58,409 nucleotides of DNA from Candidatus Gastranaerophilales bacterium (GTDB taxonomy: Bacteria; Cyanobacteriota; Vampirovibrionia; Gastranaerophilales; Gastranaerophilaceae), in the NCBI GenBank assembly GCA_944323165.1, contig CALURK010000010.1, positions 1 to 58,409 on the forward strand, given 5' to 3'. The notes under the pieces are model-generated. The model did not search any database, had not been told where the DNA came from, and worked only from the letters and a program-made list of their open reading frames with translations. The translations under genes and the position numbers were made by a program. Shown here one piece after another: positions 40,070 through 49,995 of the stretch; position 1 is the first letter of the stretch; each line of letters starts with the position of its first letter.

Positions 40070-41779
40070 TTAAGCCAAAGCTTTTCTAACGGCTTCGTTG
40101 AATATAATTCTACCTACTGTAGTTTCTATTCTCTTACCTTTTTCATCACGTACTACAATTTTGTCATGAAGAGATATAACCTTAGCTTCTAAAGCTGCTA
40201 TTGCATCTTCAAAACTGTAGAAGTATCCTTTTACTTCCTGATTTGGATCTTTTAATATCGTTAAATAGTATAGACCCAAAACCATATCTTGTGAGTGAGT
40301 AATGATTGGTTTTCCGTTAGCAGGAGCCAAAATGTTGTTAGTTGCTAGCATAAGCATTCTAGCTTCTGTTTGAGCTTCTATAGAAAGTGGAACGTGAACA
40401 GCCATTTGGTCACCATCGAAGTCTGCGTTGAATGCAGTACATACCAATGGGTGAAGCTGGATTGCACGACCTTCTACCAATTTTGGTTCAAAAGCTTGAA
40501 TACCTAATCTGTGAAGCGTTGGTGCACGGTTCAATAATACCGGGTGTCCATCGATTATTTCCTCAAGGATATCCCAAACTTTTGCATCAGATCTTTCTAT
40601 CATTTTCTTTGCTGACTTAATATTTTGAACATATCCACGCTCTATTAACTTATTAACAACAAAAGGCTTGAACAATTCTATAGCCATTTCTTTTGGCAGA
40701 CCACATTGATTTAATTTCAAAGACGGACCTACAACAATTACTGAACGACCTGAATAGTCAACACGTTTACCTAACAAGTTTTGACGGAAACGACCTTGTT
40801 TACCTTCAATAATGTTTGATAATGATTTTAACGCTCTGTTATTTGGTCCAACAACAGTTCTTCCACGTCTTCCATTATCAATTAGAGCATCTACCGCTTC
40901 TTGTAACATACGCTTTTCGTTTCTTACAATAATTTCAGGTGCTCCCATCTCAAGAAGTCTTTGTAAACGATTGTTTCTGTTTATAACTCTTCTATATAAG
41001 TCGTTTAAATCAGATGTTGCAAATCGTCCACCATCCAACTGTACCATAGGTCTTAAATCTGGAGGTGTTACAGGAAGAACATCCATAATCATCCAAGTCG
41101 GATCAGTCTCTGAAGAAATTAAAGAATCAAGTAATCTTAATCTCTTAATTAGTTTTCCTTTTCTTTGAACAGATGTTACATGTCCTGCCAGTTCTGTTCT
41201 TATTTCATCAGCTAGCTCATGGATATTGATTTCGCCTAACAATTTCTTTATTGCTTCAGCACCAATTCCAACTTCTAACTTAGATTCTTCATTTTCCATC
41301 ATAAAATCTTCATACTCTTCTTCAGAGAGTAATTGCAATTTCTTAAATGGACTATCAGCAGGATCTATTACAACATAATTATTAAAGTAAATAACTTGTT
41401 CCAAATCCTTTAATGTCATATCCAAAAGTAAACCTAAATAAGAAGGAATACCTTTCAAGAACCAAATATGAGATACAGGAGCTGCTAATTTTATGTGCCC
41501 CATTCTGTGACGTCTTACTTTTGAGTCAGTAACTTCAACACCACATCTTTCACATATTATACCTTTATGACGAACTCTTTTGTACTTTCCGCAATAGCAT
41601 TCCCAGTCCTTTGTTGGCCCAAAAATTCTTTCACAGAAAAGACCGTCACGTTCAGGTTTTAAGGTTCTATAATTTATAGTTTCTGGTTTTGTAACCTCGC
41701 CATAAGACCACTTCAATATTCTTTCAGGTGAAGCGATGCTTATGCGTATATAATCAAAATAATCAATACTTGTAGACAA
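40070..41779 (-). CDS. rpoC1: RNA polymerase beta-prime N-terminal subunit (RpoC1/gamma)
   Basis: 569 aa. Carries the zinc-binding clamp (Cys61, 63, 76, 79, E. coli spacing) and the universal catalytic motif NADFDGD (451-457; three Mg-binding Asp). Also [19 protein letters not shown] and [20 protein letters not shown]. The start is a TTG at 41779, 8 nt after AAGGAG; no ATG is available. The rpoB stop codon is embedded just ahead of that ribosome site, so translation is probably coupled. Ends at ALA with a normal stop, not a frameshift. Confidence 0.97.
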   Translation of the reverse strand: MSTSIDYFDYIRISIASPERILKWSYGEVTKPETINYRTLKPERDGLFCERIFGPTKDWECYCGKYKRVRHKGIICERCGVEVTDSKVRRHRMGHIKLAAPVSHIWFLKGIPSYLGLLLDMTLKDLEQVIYFNNYVVIDPADSPFKKLQLLSEEEYEDFMMENEESKLEVGIGAEAIKKLLGEINIHELADEIRTELAGHVTSVQRKGKLIKRLRLLDSLISSETDPTWMIMDVLPVTPPDLRPMVQLDGGRFATSDLNDLYRRVINRNNRLQRLLEMGAPEIIVRNEKRMLQEAVDALIDNGRRGRTVVGPNNRALKSLSNIIEGKQGRFRQNLLGKRVDYSGRSVIVVGPSLKLNQCGLPKEMAIELFKPFVVNKLIERGYVQNIKSAKKMIERSDAKVWDILEEIIDGHPVLLNRAPTLHRLGIQAFEPKLVEGRAIQLHPLVCTAFNADFDGDQMAVHVPLSIEAQTEARMLMLATNNILAPANGKPIITHSQDMVLGLYYLTILKDPNQEVKGYFYSFEDAIAALEAKVISLHDKIVVRDEKGKRIETTVGRIIFNEAVRKALA

Positions 41780-41791
41780 TTTTCTATCTCC

Positions 41792-44700
41792 TTATATTTC
41801 ACCTAGTGTTGCGGATGTATCAAAGAAGTTAATATTTAACAACTCTGAATCAATATCTGATAAAGTTCTCTTAGGAGCTGATTTTCTTAAATCATCCATA
41901 TCAGACATCAAGTCAACTTCAACACCATTTTTCTTAGCAACTGTTATATCTAAACCGATACTTTGCAATTCTCTTACAAGTACCTTAAATGATTCAGGAA
42001 TACCCGGTCTAGGAATGTTGTCACCTTTTACTATTGCTTCATAAGCTCTATTACGTCCGTTAACATCATCTGATTTGATTGTTAACATTTCTTGAAGAGT
42101 ATATGCAGCACCATAAGCTTCAAGTGCCCAAACTTCCATTTCTCCGAATCTTTGTCCACCGAACTGAGCCTTACCGCCTAAAGGTTGTTGTGTTACTAAT
42201 GAGTAAGGACCGGTAGAACGAGCGTGAATCTTATCATCTACTAAGTGAACAAGTTTTAGAATGTATGACAAACCTACTGCAATTGGTTCATCAAATGGTT
42301 CACCAGTTCTACCATCAATTAGGTAAACTTTACCATCTTCTCTTACCCAATCACATCCTGATTCTTTAATACCTCTTAACAGTTCAGCCTTTGTTGCAAT
42401 TTCAGACTGGTTATCACCATATCTTTCATCAAAAGATGGAGCTTCATAGTGTTCACCGGTTAAATACGCAGCTAAACCTAATAAGCATTCATAAGTTTGA
42501 CCAACGTTCATACGAGAAGGTACACCTAGTGGGTTCAAAACTATATCAACAGGAGTTCCATCAGGCAAGAATGGCATATCTTCCTTTGGAAGAATTCTTG
42601 ATACAATACCTTTGTTTCCGTGACGTCCTGAAAGTTTATCACCTACTGAAACCTTACGTTTTTGTGCGATATATACTCTTATTACTGTATTTGCTCCAGG
42701 TGGTAATTCATCACCTTTTTCTCTATCAAACACCTTAACATCAAGTACTCTACCACCTTCTCCGTGAGGAACACGTAATGAATTATCTTTTACGTCTCTT
42801 GCTTTTTCTGCAAATATTGCACGTAGAAGTTTTTCTTCAGGTGGATGTTCTGATTCACCTTTTGGAGTTACTTTACCAACAAGAATATCATCTGCGTAAA
42901 CTCTTGCACCTATACGAACAATACCGCGTTCATCCAAATGTCTTAAAGCTTCTTCTGAAACATTAGGAATTTCTCTTGTTATTTCTTCAGGTCCAAGCTT
43001 TGTTTGTCTAGCATCTATCTCTAACTTCTCAATGTGAACAGAAGTAAATATATCATCATGTACGCATCTTTCAGAAAGTAAGATAGCATCTTCGAAGTTA
43101 TATCCTTCCCAAGGCATATATGCAACTAATATGTTTTTACCAATTGAAAGTTCTCCGCAGCTTGTTGAAGCACCATCTGCAATTACATCTCCTGCATGAA
43201 CCTTATCACCTTCATGAACAATCGGTTTTTGGTTAATACATGTATCTTGGTTTGAACGTACATACTTCATTAAAGTGTGTAAGTGTTGTTTTCCGTTTAC
43301 ATCGCGGATAACAATTTCTTCACCGACAACTCTTTCAACGACACCGTCAACTTTTGCACAAACAACCATACCAGAGTCTTTTGCAACTCTTCTTTCCATA
43401 CCGGTACCTACTACAGGTCTTTCAGTAATTAGAAGAGGTACTGATTGACGTTGCATGTTTGATCCCATCAAAGCACGGTTAGCATCATCGTGTTCAATAA
43501 ACGGAATCATAGAAGTAGCAACTGATATGATTTGTATAGGGCAAACCCCCATATAGTCAACTTTTGAAGATTCACACATTATGAACTCTGATCTGTAACG
43601 TACAGGAATTTGTGCAGCTTTGAAAGTTTTGTCAGGATTTAACTGAACATCAGCAGGAGCACATCTGTAGTTTTCGTCCTCATCAGCTGTCATGTATACA
43701 ACTTCATCTGTAACCTTACCATCTTTTACTACAAAGAATGGAGATTCAATAAATCCATATTCATTAACTCTTGCGTGTGTTGCTAATGAACCGATCAAAC
43801 CAGCGTTTGGACCTTCTGGAGTCTCAATAGGACAAATACGTCCGTAGTGAGAAGGGTGAATATCACGAACAGCAAAACCTGCTCTTTCTCTTTGTAAACC
43901 GCCTGGTCCTAATGCAGAAATACGTCTTTTGTGAGTTAATTCAGCAAGAGGGTTGATCTGATCCATAAACTGTGACAACTGTGAAGAACCGAAGAATTCT
44001 TTTAAAGATGCCACTAATGGCTTTGTATTTAATAAGTTTAGCGGAGTTAAAGTTTCAGAATCTTGTAGTGTCATTCTTTCTTTAACTATTCTTTCTATTC
44101 TGGATAAACCTACTCTGAATTGGTTTTGAAGAAGTTCGCCTACTGAACGAATTCTTCTGTTACCTAAGTGGTCGATATCATCAAGTGAACCTTCATCATA
44201 AGTTAGGTTGATTAAGTATTCAATTGAAGCTACGATATCTTGAACAGTAAGTGTTCTTTGATTTTTTGAAATATTTAAGTTCAATTTTTTATTTAATTTA
44301 TAACGACCAACACGACCAATATCATATTTCTTTTCATCAAAGAAACGTGATTCAAGGATTTGGCGTCCACCTTGAGCTGACGCAGGATCGCCAGGTCTTA
44401 ATTTTTTATACAAATCTATTAAAGCGTCATCTGTAGTTTCTGTTGTATCTTTATCAAGTGTTTTCTTCAAAAATTCAAAGTGAGTGAATAAAGATTCCAT
44501 TTCAGAAACTGTTATACCCATTGCTTTAAGTAAAGTTGTAGCAAGGATTTTTCTATTTTTATCGATCTTAACGTAAATAATATCGTTAGAATCAGTTTCA
44601 ATCTTTAACCATGCCCCGCGGTTAGGAATCATTGTAGCATTATATAATCTCTTACCGGTCGGAGAGATTTCTCTTTTGAAGTATACACCAGGAGATCTTA

Positions 44701-45106
44701 CGATCTGTGATACAATAACACGTTCAGCACCATTTACAATAAATGTACCTTTATCTGTCATTGTAGGAATATCACCTATATATACTTCTTGTTCCTTAAT
44801 TTCACCGCTATCACGGTTTACAAGTCTTACCATTACACGAAGTTGCTTTGCGTATGTTGCATCGTGAATACGAGCTTCTTCAACTGTGTATTTTGCATTA
44901 TCAAACGTGTAATTTGGGAGGAAGTGAAGTTCTAATCTGCCTGTATAATCCTTTACAGGAGAAAAAGCTAACAACTCTTCTTTTAACCCTTCTTTTAAAA
45001 ACCATTCAAATGATTTTTTTTGCACGTCAATTAAATCTGGTAAATCATCCAAACGAGTATTTGGTATACCCATCGGAGTTACTCTTTTTGCATATTCTGT
45101 CGACAT
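41792..45106 (-). CDS. rpoB: RNA polymerase beta subunit
   Basis: 1104 aa, close to cyanobacterial length and without the large E. coli insertions. Rifampicin-region sequence [20 protein letters not shown] differs from E. coli at two positions (N518 to I, S522 to A) but keeps the Asp, His and Ser resistance hot spots. Catalytic-region motifs: [48 protein letters not shown] and [26 protein letters not shown] precedes the ATG. First gene of rpoB-rpoC1-rpoC2; no rpl genes lie upstream here. Confidence 0.98.
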   Translation of the reverse strand: MSTEYAKRVTPMGIPNTRLDDLPDLIDVQKKSFEWFLKEGLKEELLAFSPVKDYTGRLELHFLPNYTFDNAKYTVEEARIHDATYAKQLRVMVRLVNRDSGEIKEQEVYIGDIPTMTDKGTFIVNGAERVIVSQIVRSPGVYFKREISPTGKRLYNATMIPNRGAWLKIETDSNDIIYVKIDKNRKILATTLLKAMGITVSEMESLFTHFEFLKKTLDKDTTETTDDALIDLYKKLRPGDPASAQGGRQILESRFFDEKKYDIGRVGRYKLNKKLNLNISKNQRTLTVQDIVASIEYLINLTYDEGSLDDIDHLGNRRIRSVGELLQNQFRVGLSRIERIVKERMTLQDSETLTPLNLLNTKPLVASLKEFFGSSQLSQFMDQINPLAELTHKRRISALGPGGLQRERAGFAVRDIHPSHYGRICPIETPEGPNAGLIGSLATHARVNEYGFIESPFFVVKDGKVTDEVVYMTADEDENYRCAPADVQLNPDKTFKAAQIPVRYRSEFIMCESSKVDYMGVCPIQIISVATSMIPFIEHDDANRALMGSNMQRQSVPLLITERPVVGTGMERRVAKDSGMVVCAKVDGVVERVVGEEIVIRDVNGKQHLHTLMKYVRSNQDTCINQKPIVHEGDKVHAGDVIADGASTSCGELSIGKNILVAYMPWEGYNFEDAILLSERCVHDDIFTSVHIEKLEIDARQTKLGPEEITREIPNVSEEALRHLDERGIVRIGARVYADDILVGKVTPKGESEHPPEEKLLRAIFAEKARDVKDNSLRVPHGEGGRVLDVKVFDREKGDELPPGANTVIRVYIAQKRKVSVGDKLSGRHGNKGIVSRILPKEDMPFLPDGTPVDIVLNPLGVPSRMNVGQTYECLLGLAAYLTGEHYEAPSFDERYGDNQSEIATKAELLRGIKESGCDWVREDGKVYLIDGRTGEPFDEPIAVGLSYILKLVHLVDDKIHARSTGPYSLVTQQPLGGKAQFGGQRFGEMEVWALEAYGAAYTLQEMLTIKSDDVNGRNRAYEAIVKGDNIPRPGIPESFKVLVRELQSIGLDITVAKKNGVEVDLMSDMDDLRKSAPKRTLSDIDSELLNINFFDTSATLGEI

Positions 45107-45208
45107 TAATTCACCTCATCTATTCTAATGATGTACTATATAAAATTTTTATTTTATCGTTCTACTTTTATTTCGGACATAATTATCCCATATACAGCAT
45201 GTTATCTT

Positions 45209-45236
45209 ATCGTACAACATCAAAATTTATCGTCAA
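45209..45236 (-). promoter_or_regulatory. Candidate promoter of rpoB
   Basis: On the minus strand, TTGACG (45236-45231), 16-bp spacer, TACGAT (45214-45209), about 100 nt before rpoB. Other AT-rich combinations in this gap are possible, so this is tentative. The 297-bp gap 45107-45403 otherwise shows nothing. Confidence 0.35.
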
Positions 45237-45403
45237 GTTAATAAGGGTATAATGTACAATTTTTCAAGTGGTTTGTTTACAAAAATTTACAATTTTATTT
45301 AATCTTATAATTATTTGTTTTGTAACAAAATTTATTATTTTCTTTACATTTAAGCAAGTATTAGAAGGAAATAAACTTTATCTCTATATAGATATAAGGA
45401 TTA

Positions 45404-47302
45404 GTGTGCTTGAATATTTGTAACAACATAAATACGGACTCATCTCCCTCATATAATAAACTAAAAGCTCAGCCGACATTTAGAAGTGGCATGACTGGGA
45501 TGCTTAATTTGAGTGGAAATACTATGCAATGGATTGAAGATAAAGGGTTTCTTGCCTCTTTTCTCATCCAAGATTTTGGCGGGATGACAGTTCCTAGAAC
45601 TGCTGCCGGTTTTTTAAGAGATAAAGAAAATACCGGGCACTACAACATGCAAGAAGGTTTTGAAGTTTTTGGAAGAGAAGCTCTTACTGGTCCTTGCATG
45701 ATGGCTGTTGCACCATTAGCGATGCTTGTTGCGGCTAAGTTCGGACGCTCTACAAGTGTTAATTCTCAGTTAATTAAACGGTTTGGAAATAGCCTTAAAG
45801 AAATTATACTTAAACCTAATTTCGACAAAAAATTATTAAACGATCCTGATAAATTTAAGCAAGTGTTTTACAAAAATAATATTGAAAACATTCTTAAGAA
45901 TACTGTAGGAGAAAAAAATGCTACTAAAGAATCTGTAGAATATCTTCTAAAACAAGTTAACAATTTTGAGAAAATTCCTCTTGAAGAAAATGTAAAGGGG
46001 TTTAGAGCCAAAAGTAAATACAAAAAACAATGTATTAATAATATCGTAGAGCATATTAATAACATTAAATATAATACAAGTGATAATCTTGACATGCTTC
46101 AAAAAGTCAAACTCGGCTCTGATAAGTTTGACAGTAAAAAAGTTTTTTCTACTAAAGATACTATAGATGCAATGATAAAATACAGTAATGACGCTATCAC
46201 AGCCAATAAGCATCTTAGTAAGCTAGATGAAATACAAGCCGACAGCATAAAAAATAAATCACTGGCAAAACGTTTAATAACAAATATCTCTACAATGGCA
46301 GCAACATTGGGAGTATTATCAGTTCTTCCTAAAATTTATGCTCGAAGCAATACTGCACCAGGAGCTAGAAAATCTGAAGATCAAAAAACTAAAGATTATA
46401 ATGTCGCTTTTGAAGGTAGAAAACCTAATAATGGCCTTTTAGAAAAGTTGGGCAAACAACTGGACAAAAACAAAAATGACTTTATATCTTCTGAGCTAGA
46501 GTACAACGGACACAACTTTACTAATACTCTTATGGCAGGACTATCTATATTCGGATTGCTTTTCCCAAGAGGCTTAAGGGCGTACAGCAGAGCTCAGGTA
46601 GACGAAGATGGAAAAAAAGATTTAACAGAACTTTGGGAAATCTTTCTAAGAGATTTCACATCAAGTTTATCGGTAGTATTTGCTGTTCCTTTGCTTACAA
46701 GAGCTTGTGTTACTTCTTATGAAAAAAACTCAGGTTTTGTTCTTATGCAAAAAGATAGAAATAACAAATCTAAGTTAAAAGAAGCTCTTGAACTTATTAA
46801 TCCATACAGTAAAGCCCATGTTCTTACAAACTCAGAAATTAATTCACTTTATAATAATATAGATAGTAAAGATAAAATGTTGAATTTTTGTAAGTACATA
46901 GATAAAAACAATGGCGACTTACAAAAAATCTTGTCAAAATCAAATAATGCCGAAACAATATTTAATAATAAAACATTTAAACTCTCAGACATTAAGAGTT
47001 TGAAAAAAAGCGAAAAAAATAAGAAAATAATTTCAGTTATTGAAAAGTTAGGCAAAGATAATGCAGATGATTTAATTAAGAACTTAATGAAAGCTACGGG
47101 AAAAGTAAAAAGCAATAAAATCGCAACATTTGCCAGAGGTTTAACTTCTATACCCGGAGTTATAACTACGTTCTTTATATCTCCATATATACTTGGTTGG
47201 TTTATTCCTAGATTAACGTACAAAAATACAAGAAGAATCCATGAAAAGCAAGATAGAGAAAAAGAAGCTGAAAAATTAAATAAGACAAGTAAAAGCGTAT
47301 AG
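45404..47302 (+). CDS. Large multi-pass membrane protein, unknown
   Basis: 632 aa from a GTG at 45404, 3 nt after AAGGA; a TTG at 45410 has better spacing. Not recognised. The N-terminal ~90 residues include FGGMTVPRTAAGFLRDKENT. Hydrophobic segments lie near 96-114 (PCMMAVAPLAMLVAAKFG), 293-312 (TMAATLGVLSVLPKIYA), 383-402 (MAGLSIFGLLFPRGLRAY), 422-440 (SLSVVFAVPLLTRACV) and 585-605 (ITTFFISPYILGWFIPRL), separated by Lys/Asn-rich soluble stretches. No signal peptide. Convergent with the lytic transglycosylase, one base apart. Confidence 0.7.
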   Translation: MCLNICNNINTDSSPSYNKLKAQPTFRSGMTGMLNLSGNTMQWIEDKGFLASFLIQDFGGMTVPRTAAGFLRDKENTGHYNMQEGFEVFGREALTGPCMMAVAPLAMLVAAKFGRSTSVNSQLIKRFGNSLKEIILKPNFDKKLLNDPDKFKQVFYKNNIENILKNTVGEKNATKESVEYLLKQVNNFEKIPLEENVKGFRAKSKYKKQCINNIVEHINNIKYNTSDNLDMLQKVKLGSDKFDSKKVFSTKDTIDAMIKYSNDAITANKHLSKLDEIQADSIKNKSLAKRLITNISTMAATLGVLSVLPKIYARSNTAPGARKSEDQKTKDYNVAFEGRKPNNGLLEKLGKQLDKNKNDFISSELEYNGHNFTNTLMAGLSIFGLLFPRGLRAYSRAQVDEDGKKDLTELWEIFLRDFTSSLSVVFAVPLLTRACVTSYEKNSGFVLMQKDRNNKSKLKEALELINPYSKAHVLTNSEINSLYNNIDSKDKMLNFCKYIDKNNGDLQKILSKSNNAETIFNNKTFKLSDIKSLKKSEKNKKIISVIEKLGKDNADDLIKNLMKATGKVKSNKIATFARGLTSIPGVITTFFISPYILGWFIPRLTYKNTRRIHEKQDREKEAEKLNKTSKSV

Positions 47303-47303
47303 C

Positions 47304-47966
47304 TTATAGGTAATTAGCCAGAATATTTTTAACATAGTTTTGAGTTTCCTTGTAAGGTGGAACTCCGTCATATTTATCAACTGCTCCAGGTCCTGCATTA
47401 TATGCTGCAAGAGCTAAAATAATATTACCATTGTACTTATTTAGCATTGATTTCAAGTACCTTACACCACCATCAACATTTTGTTCAGGGTCCATAGGAT
47501 TTGTAACACCAAGCCCTTTTGCTGTTGCAGGCATTAACTGCATTAAGCCCATAGCTCCTACTCGTGATTTTGCATTAGGGTTGAAACCTGACTCTTGTTT
47601 TATCAAAGCATTTACCAGTTTTTCATCCACACCATGCTTTTTAGCAGCTCTATAAATAATATCCTTTATTTGTGATTTTGCTGATATTTTTTCACCGCTA
47701 TTTTTTGCCTGTTCAGTATAAATATTTGCATTAACATTTGTTACAGGACGCGTTAACAAGTCCCCAAATTTAACATTTGCAGATTTTTTTAATACATTGT
47801 CAAATGACTGTATTTGACTTTGCTGAGCTTCTGCTGGAGTTTGTTTTTCTACAGGTAACCATTGAGAATTTAATGTATTTATATAGTTATTCATTTGAAC
47901 AGCTCTCTGCATTGCACTTGAGCGACCGGAATTTGATAATAAATTTTGTATCATTGATGAAAACAT
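47304..47966 (-). CDS. Lytic transglycosylase (SLT domain) without signal peptide
   Basis: 220 aa. The C-terminal ~115 residues are a complete goose-lysozyme/SLT fold: [13 protein letters not shown] (catalytic Glu125), [30 protein letters not shown] and [15 protein letters not shown]. Such enzymes cleave peptidoglycan with anhydro-muropeptide formation. The N-terminal ~100 residues are polar and Gln/Asn-rich with no Sec signal or lipobox, so export is unexplained. AAAGGA lies ahead of the ATG. Confidence 0.9.
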   Translation of the reverse strand: MFSSMIQNLLSNSGRSSAMQRAVQMNNYINTLNSQWLPVEKQTPAEAQQSQIQSFDNVLKKSANVKFGDLLTRPVTNVNANIYTEQAKNSGEKISAKSQIKDIIYRAAKKHGVDEKLVNALIKQESGFNPNAKSRVGAMGLMQLMPATAKGLGVTNPMDPEQNVDGGVRYLKSMLNKYNGNIILALAAYNAGPGAVDKYDGVPPYKETQNYVKNILANYL

Positions 47967-48100
47967 TTGTAAAATCCTTTCATTATGGTTTACGAATAGG
48001 AAATTAAAATCTTTAGTAAAATTAAGTTCATATCCTCTATTTGGTTTAATTAAATAATGTAAAAAGTCAAAGGCATGCTAAAATATAGATTTTTTTTTTA

Positions 48101-48128
48101 TAGTATGGTATTATTAACCATAGTATGG
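48101..48128 (+). promoter_or_regulatory. Direct repeat, possible operator upstream of the 48140 operon
   Basis: TAGTATGG occurs at 48101-48108 and again at 48121-48128, exactly 20 bp (two helical turns) apart. The second copy lies within the near-palindrome CCATAGTATGG. It sits immediately upstream of the GGGAGAG ribosome site of the 48140 gene. Function not established. Confidence 0.35.
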
Positions 48129-48139
48129 GAGAGTGTTAG

Positions 48140-49972
48140 GTGAATACTGATAATTTTACAATTGACAGTGCTGATATAGAATTGGCTCAGAATATCTGCA
48201 AAATAATTAATAACAGTGATATAAGAAACAGAGCAGTCGCAAATGCCCTTGCAGGAAGAATCGCCGCAAAATATTTTGATTCAGAAGTTTATAATGTAGA
48301 CACTGAATCCGGATTGCACAATATAGGTATGGTTCTTCAAGATATAGATATTTCAGATATTTACATCAACAATTCTTATATTGATGTAAGACTCTTTTTT
48401 AGCGAAGACGAAATGTCTGTCCCGGCGTTTAATATAGACAATAAATTACTTCCAACTGCTTACATGTTCATCAAAATTACTCCTGATTTAGCAGGTGCGA
48501 GTGTAATTGGTTTTAAAAACCCTGAAAATATTAATAAAGAAAAAATTATAGATGGATATTATAAAGTTGAAGAAGACGAACTGGAATCTTTTTATGATAT
48601 AGAGCCTATCTTGTCATATACCGAAGACAGCAATTTAGTAAATGATAGCAGTATCTATGAGTATTTAGATAACACCATTGACGACAAGATCGGCTTCTAT
48701 TCCTCCTTAATAAAATCAAAAGAAGCTAGGCTTAAACTTGCTAGAGCAGCAAAAGCGCAGGTAATTTTTAATTTTGTATCTATAAATGAACAGGATTTTA
48801 ACAGAAACAATGATGAAGCTGAAAATTCTGAAAATTTAGATATATTAGATACGGAAGATTTGGTGTTAAGTGATATAATTGAGCCTAACTCTGATATAGC
48901 AAACAATGAAAATTTGGATATTGAGATAGATAATAGCGAGTCTTTATCAGAATCAGCTCCAAAAGATTCTGAGAATGTAAATTCAGAAGAAGGAGAAGAA
49001 GAAAATTCCGACACAGTCATAAATATAGATGAGCTTACAGAAGCAGACTTGGAATTGAGTGTAGAGGATAATGAACAAAATATTCAGAGTACAAGTGTAG
49101 ATAATCAAGATAGCAAAACCACTAAAACTGAAGACACTGAAAATTTAACACTAGGCGGTTTTGATTATTCTACGCTAACTTCGCCAAGCCTTAATGAAAT
49201 AGAAAATGATGAGCATGCAATAAATCAACAAAAACAGATAGAAACGCTATTTGAAAACAGAGAAAATGATGACGAAAATATTTCTACTGAAGAGGATGAA
49301 CAAGAAGATTCTCCGGGGCTTAAAGTATATAAGAAAAACCCTTCTGGAAATAAAATTGCGACAAAACCTCTTGTAATTCTTGCACTGCTTATCGTTGCAG
49401 GAGCTTCACTATACGCTGGATATAACAAATTTTTAACACCTGCACCTGCAAGTGAAGATTTAGTTAATACAACTCCTTCAAGCCAAGGAAACAATGATGC
49501 CACAACAGAAGATGCAATGCCTATCGAAACAGTGGACGCAAAAAATGTTCCTGACAATAAAAATGAAGCAGTAGCGACTTCAGCAACAATTCCGGCTATT
49601 GAGCAAAATCTTGATGCCTCCATACTTGTATCAAATCTTAAGGTTGATTGGGAAGTTCCGGCCGGATATGCTTCAAATACCTCTGCTAAAAGATATCTGA
49701 TAAAGTTGGGTAAAATTATACAATTAAATTTAAAAACAGAATTATTATTGCTGAGCAAGCCACCTATTACAAACAAAATAGGAGTTGAAATAAAGTACAA
49801 TACTAATACTCGAAAGTTTGAAGCTACAGGTGTAACAATTTCCAGTGGTGAAAAATCTGTTGATGATTTGATTTTACGAACTGTAAATAAAGCTTTAGGA
49901 ATGAATTTAAGCATTAATACGGATTCATTTGCAAAATTACAAGGTAATCCAGTACTCATTATACATTTATAA
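48140..49972 (+). CDS. Membrane-anchored acidic protein, possible DUF1822-like N-terminus
   Basis: 610 aa from a GTG at 48140, about 6-7 nt after GGGAGAG. The N-terminal ~175 residues form a folded domain (NRAVANALAGRIAAKYF; LPTAYMFIKITPDLAGASVIGF) with a weak resemblance to cyanobacterial DUF1822. Residues ~225-400 are acidic and disordered, including VINIDELTEADLELS. One transmembrane helix follows (~410-428, LVILALLIVAGASLYAGY), then a Thr/Ala-rich linker and an outer C-terminal domain of ~115 aa with a TonB-C-like look (VDWEVPAGY; SSGEKSVDDLILRTV). First gene of a three-gene operon. Function unknown. Confidence 0.65.
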   Translation: MNTDNFTIDSADIELAQNICKIINNSDIRNRAVANALAGRIAAKYFDSEVYNVDTESGLHNIGMVLQDIDISDIYINNSYIDVRLFFSEDEMSVPAFNIDNKLLPTAYMFIKITPDLAGASVIGFKNPENINKEKIIDGYYKVEEDELESFYDIEPILSYTEDSNLVNDSSIYEYLDNTIDDKIGFYSSLIKSKEARLKLARAAKAQVIFNFVSINEQDFNRNNDEAENSENLDILDTEDLVLSDIIEPNSDIANNENLDIEIDNSESLSESAPKDSENVNSEEGEEENSDTVINIDELTEADLELSVEDNEQNIQSTSVDNQDSKTTKTEDTENLTLGGFDYSTLTSPSLNEIENDEHAINQQKQIETLFENRENDDENISTEEDEQEDSPGLKVYKKNPSGNKIATKPLVILALLIVAGASLYAGYNKFLTPAPASEDLVNTTPSSQGNNDATTEDAMPIETVDAKNVPDNKNEAVATSATIPAIEQNLDASILVSNLKVDWEVPAGYASNTSAKRYLIKLGKIIQLNLKTELLLLSKPPITNKIGVEIKYNTNTRKFEATGVTISSGEKSVDDLILRTVNKALGMNLSINTDSFAKLQGNPVLIIHL

Positions 49973-49995
49973 TTATTGAAAAGAAGAGAGTTATT

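Noticed and set aside
36168-45106. Rifampicin resistance from RpoB changes Ile518/Ala522 (E. coli numbering)
   Set aside because: The main resistance positions (Asp516, His526, Ser531) are wild type, and these two may be lineage-normal.
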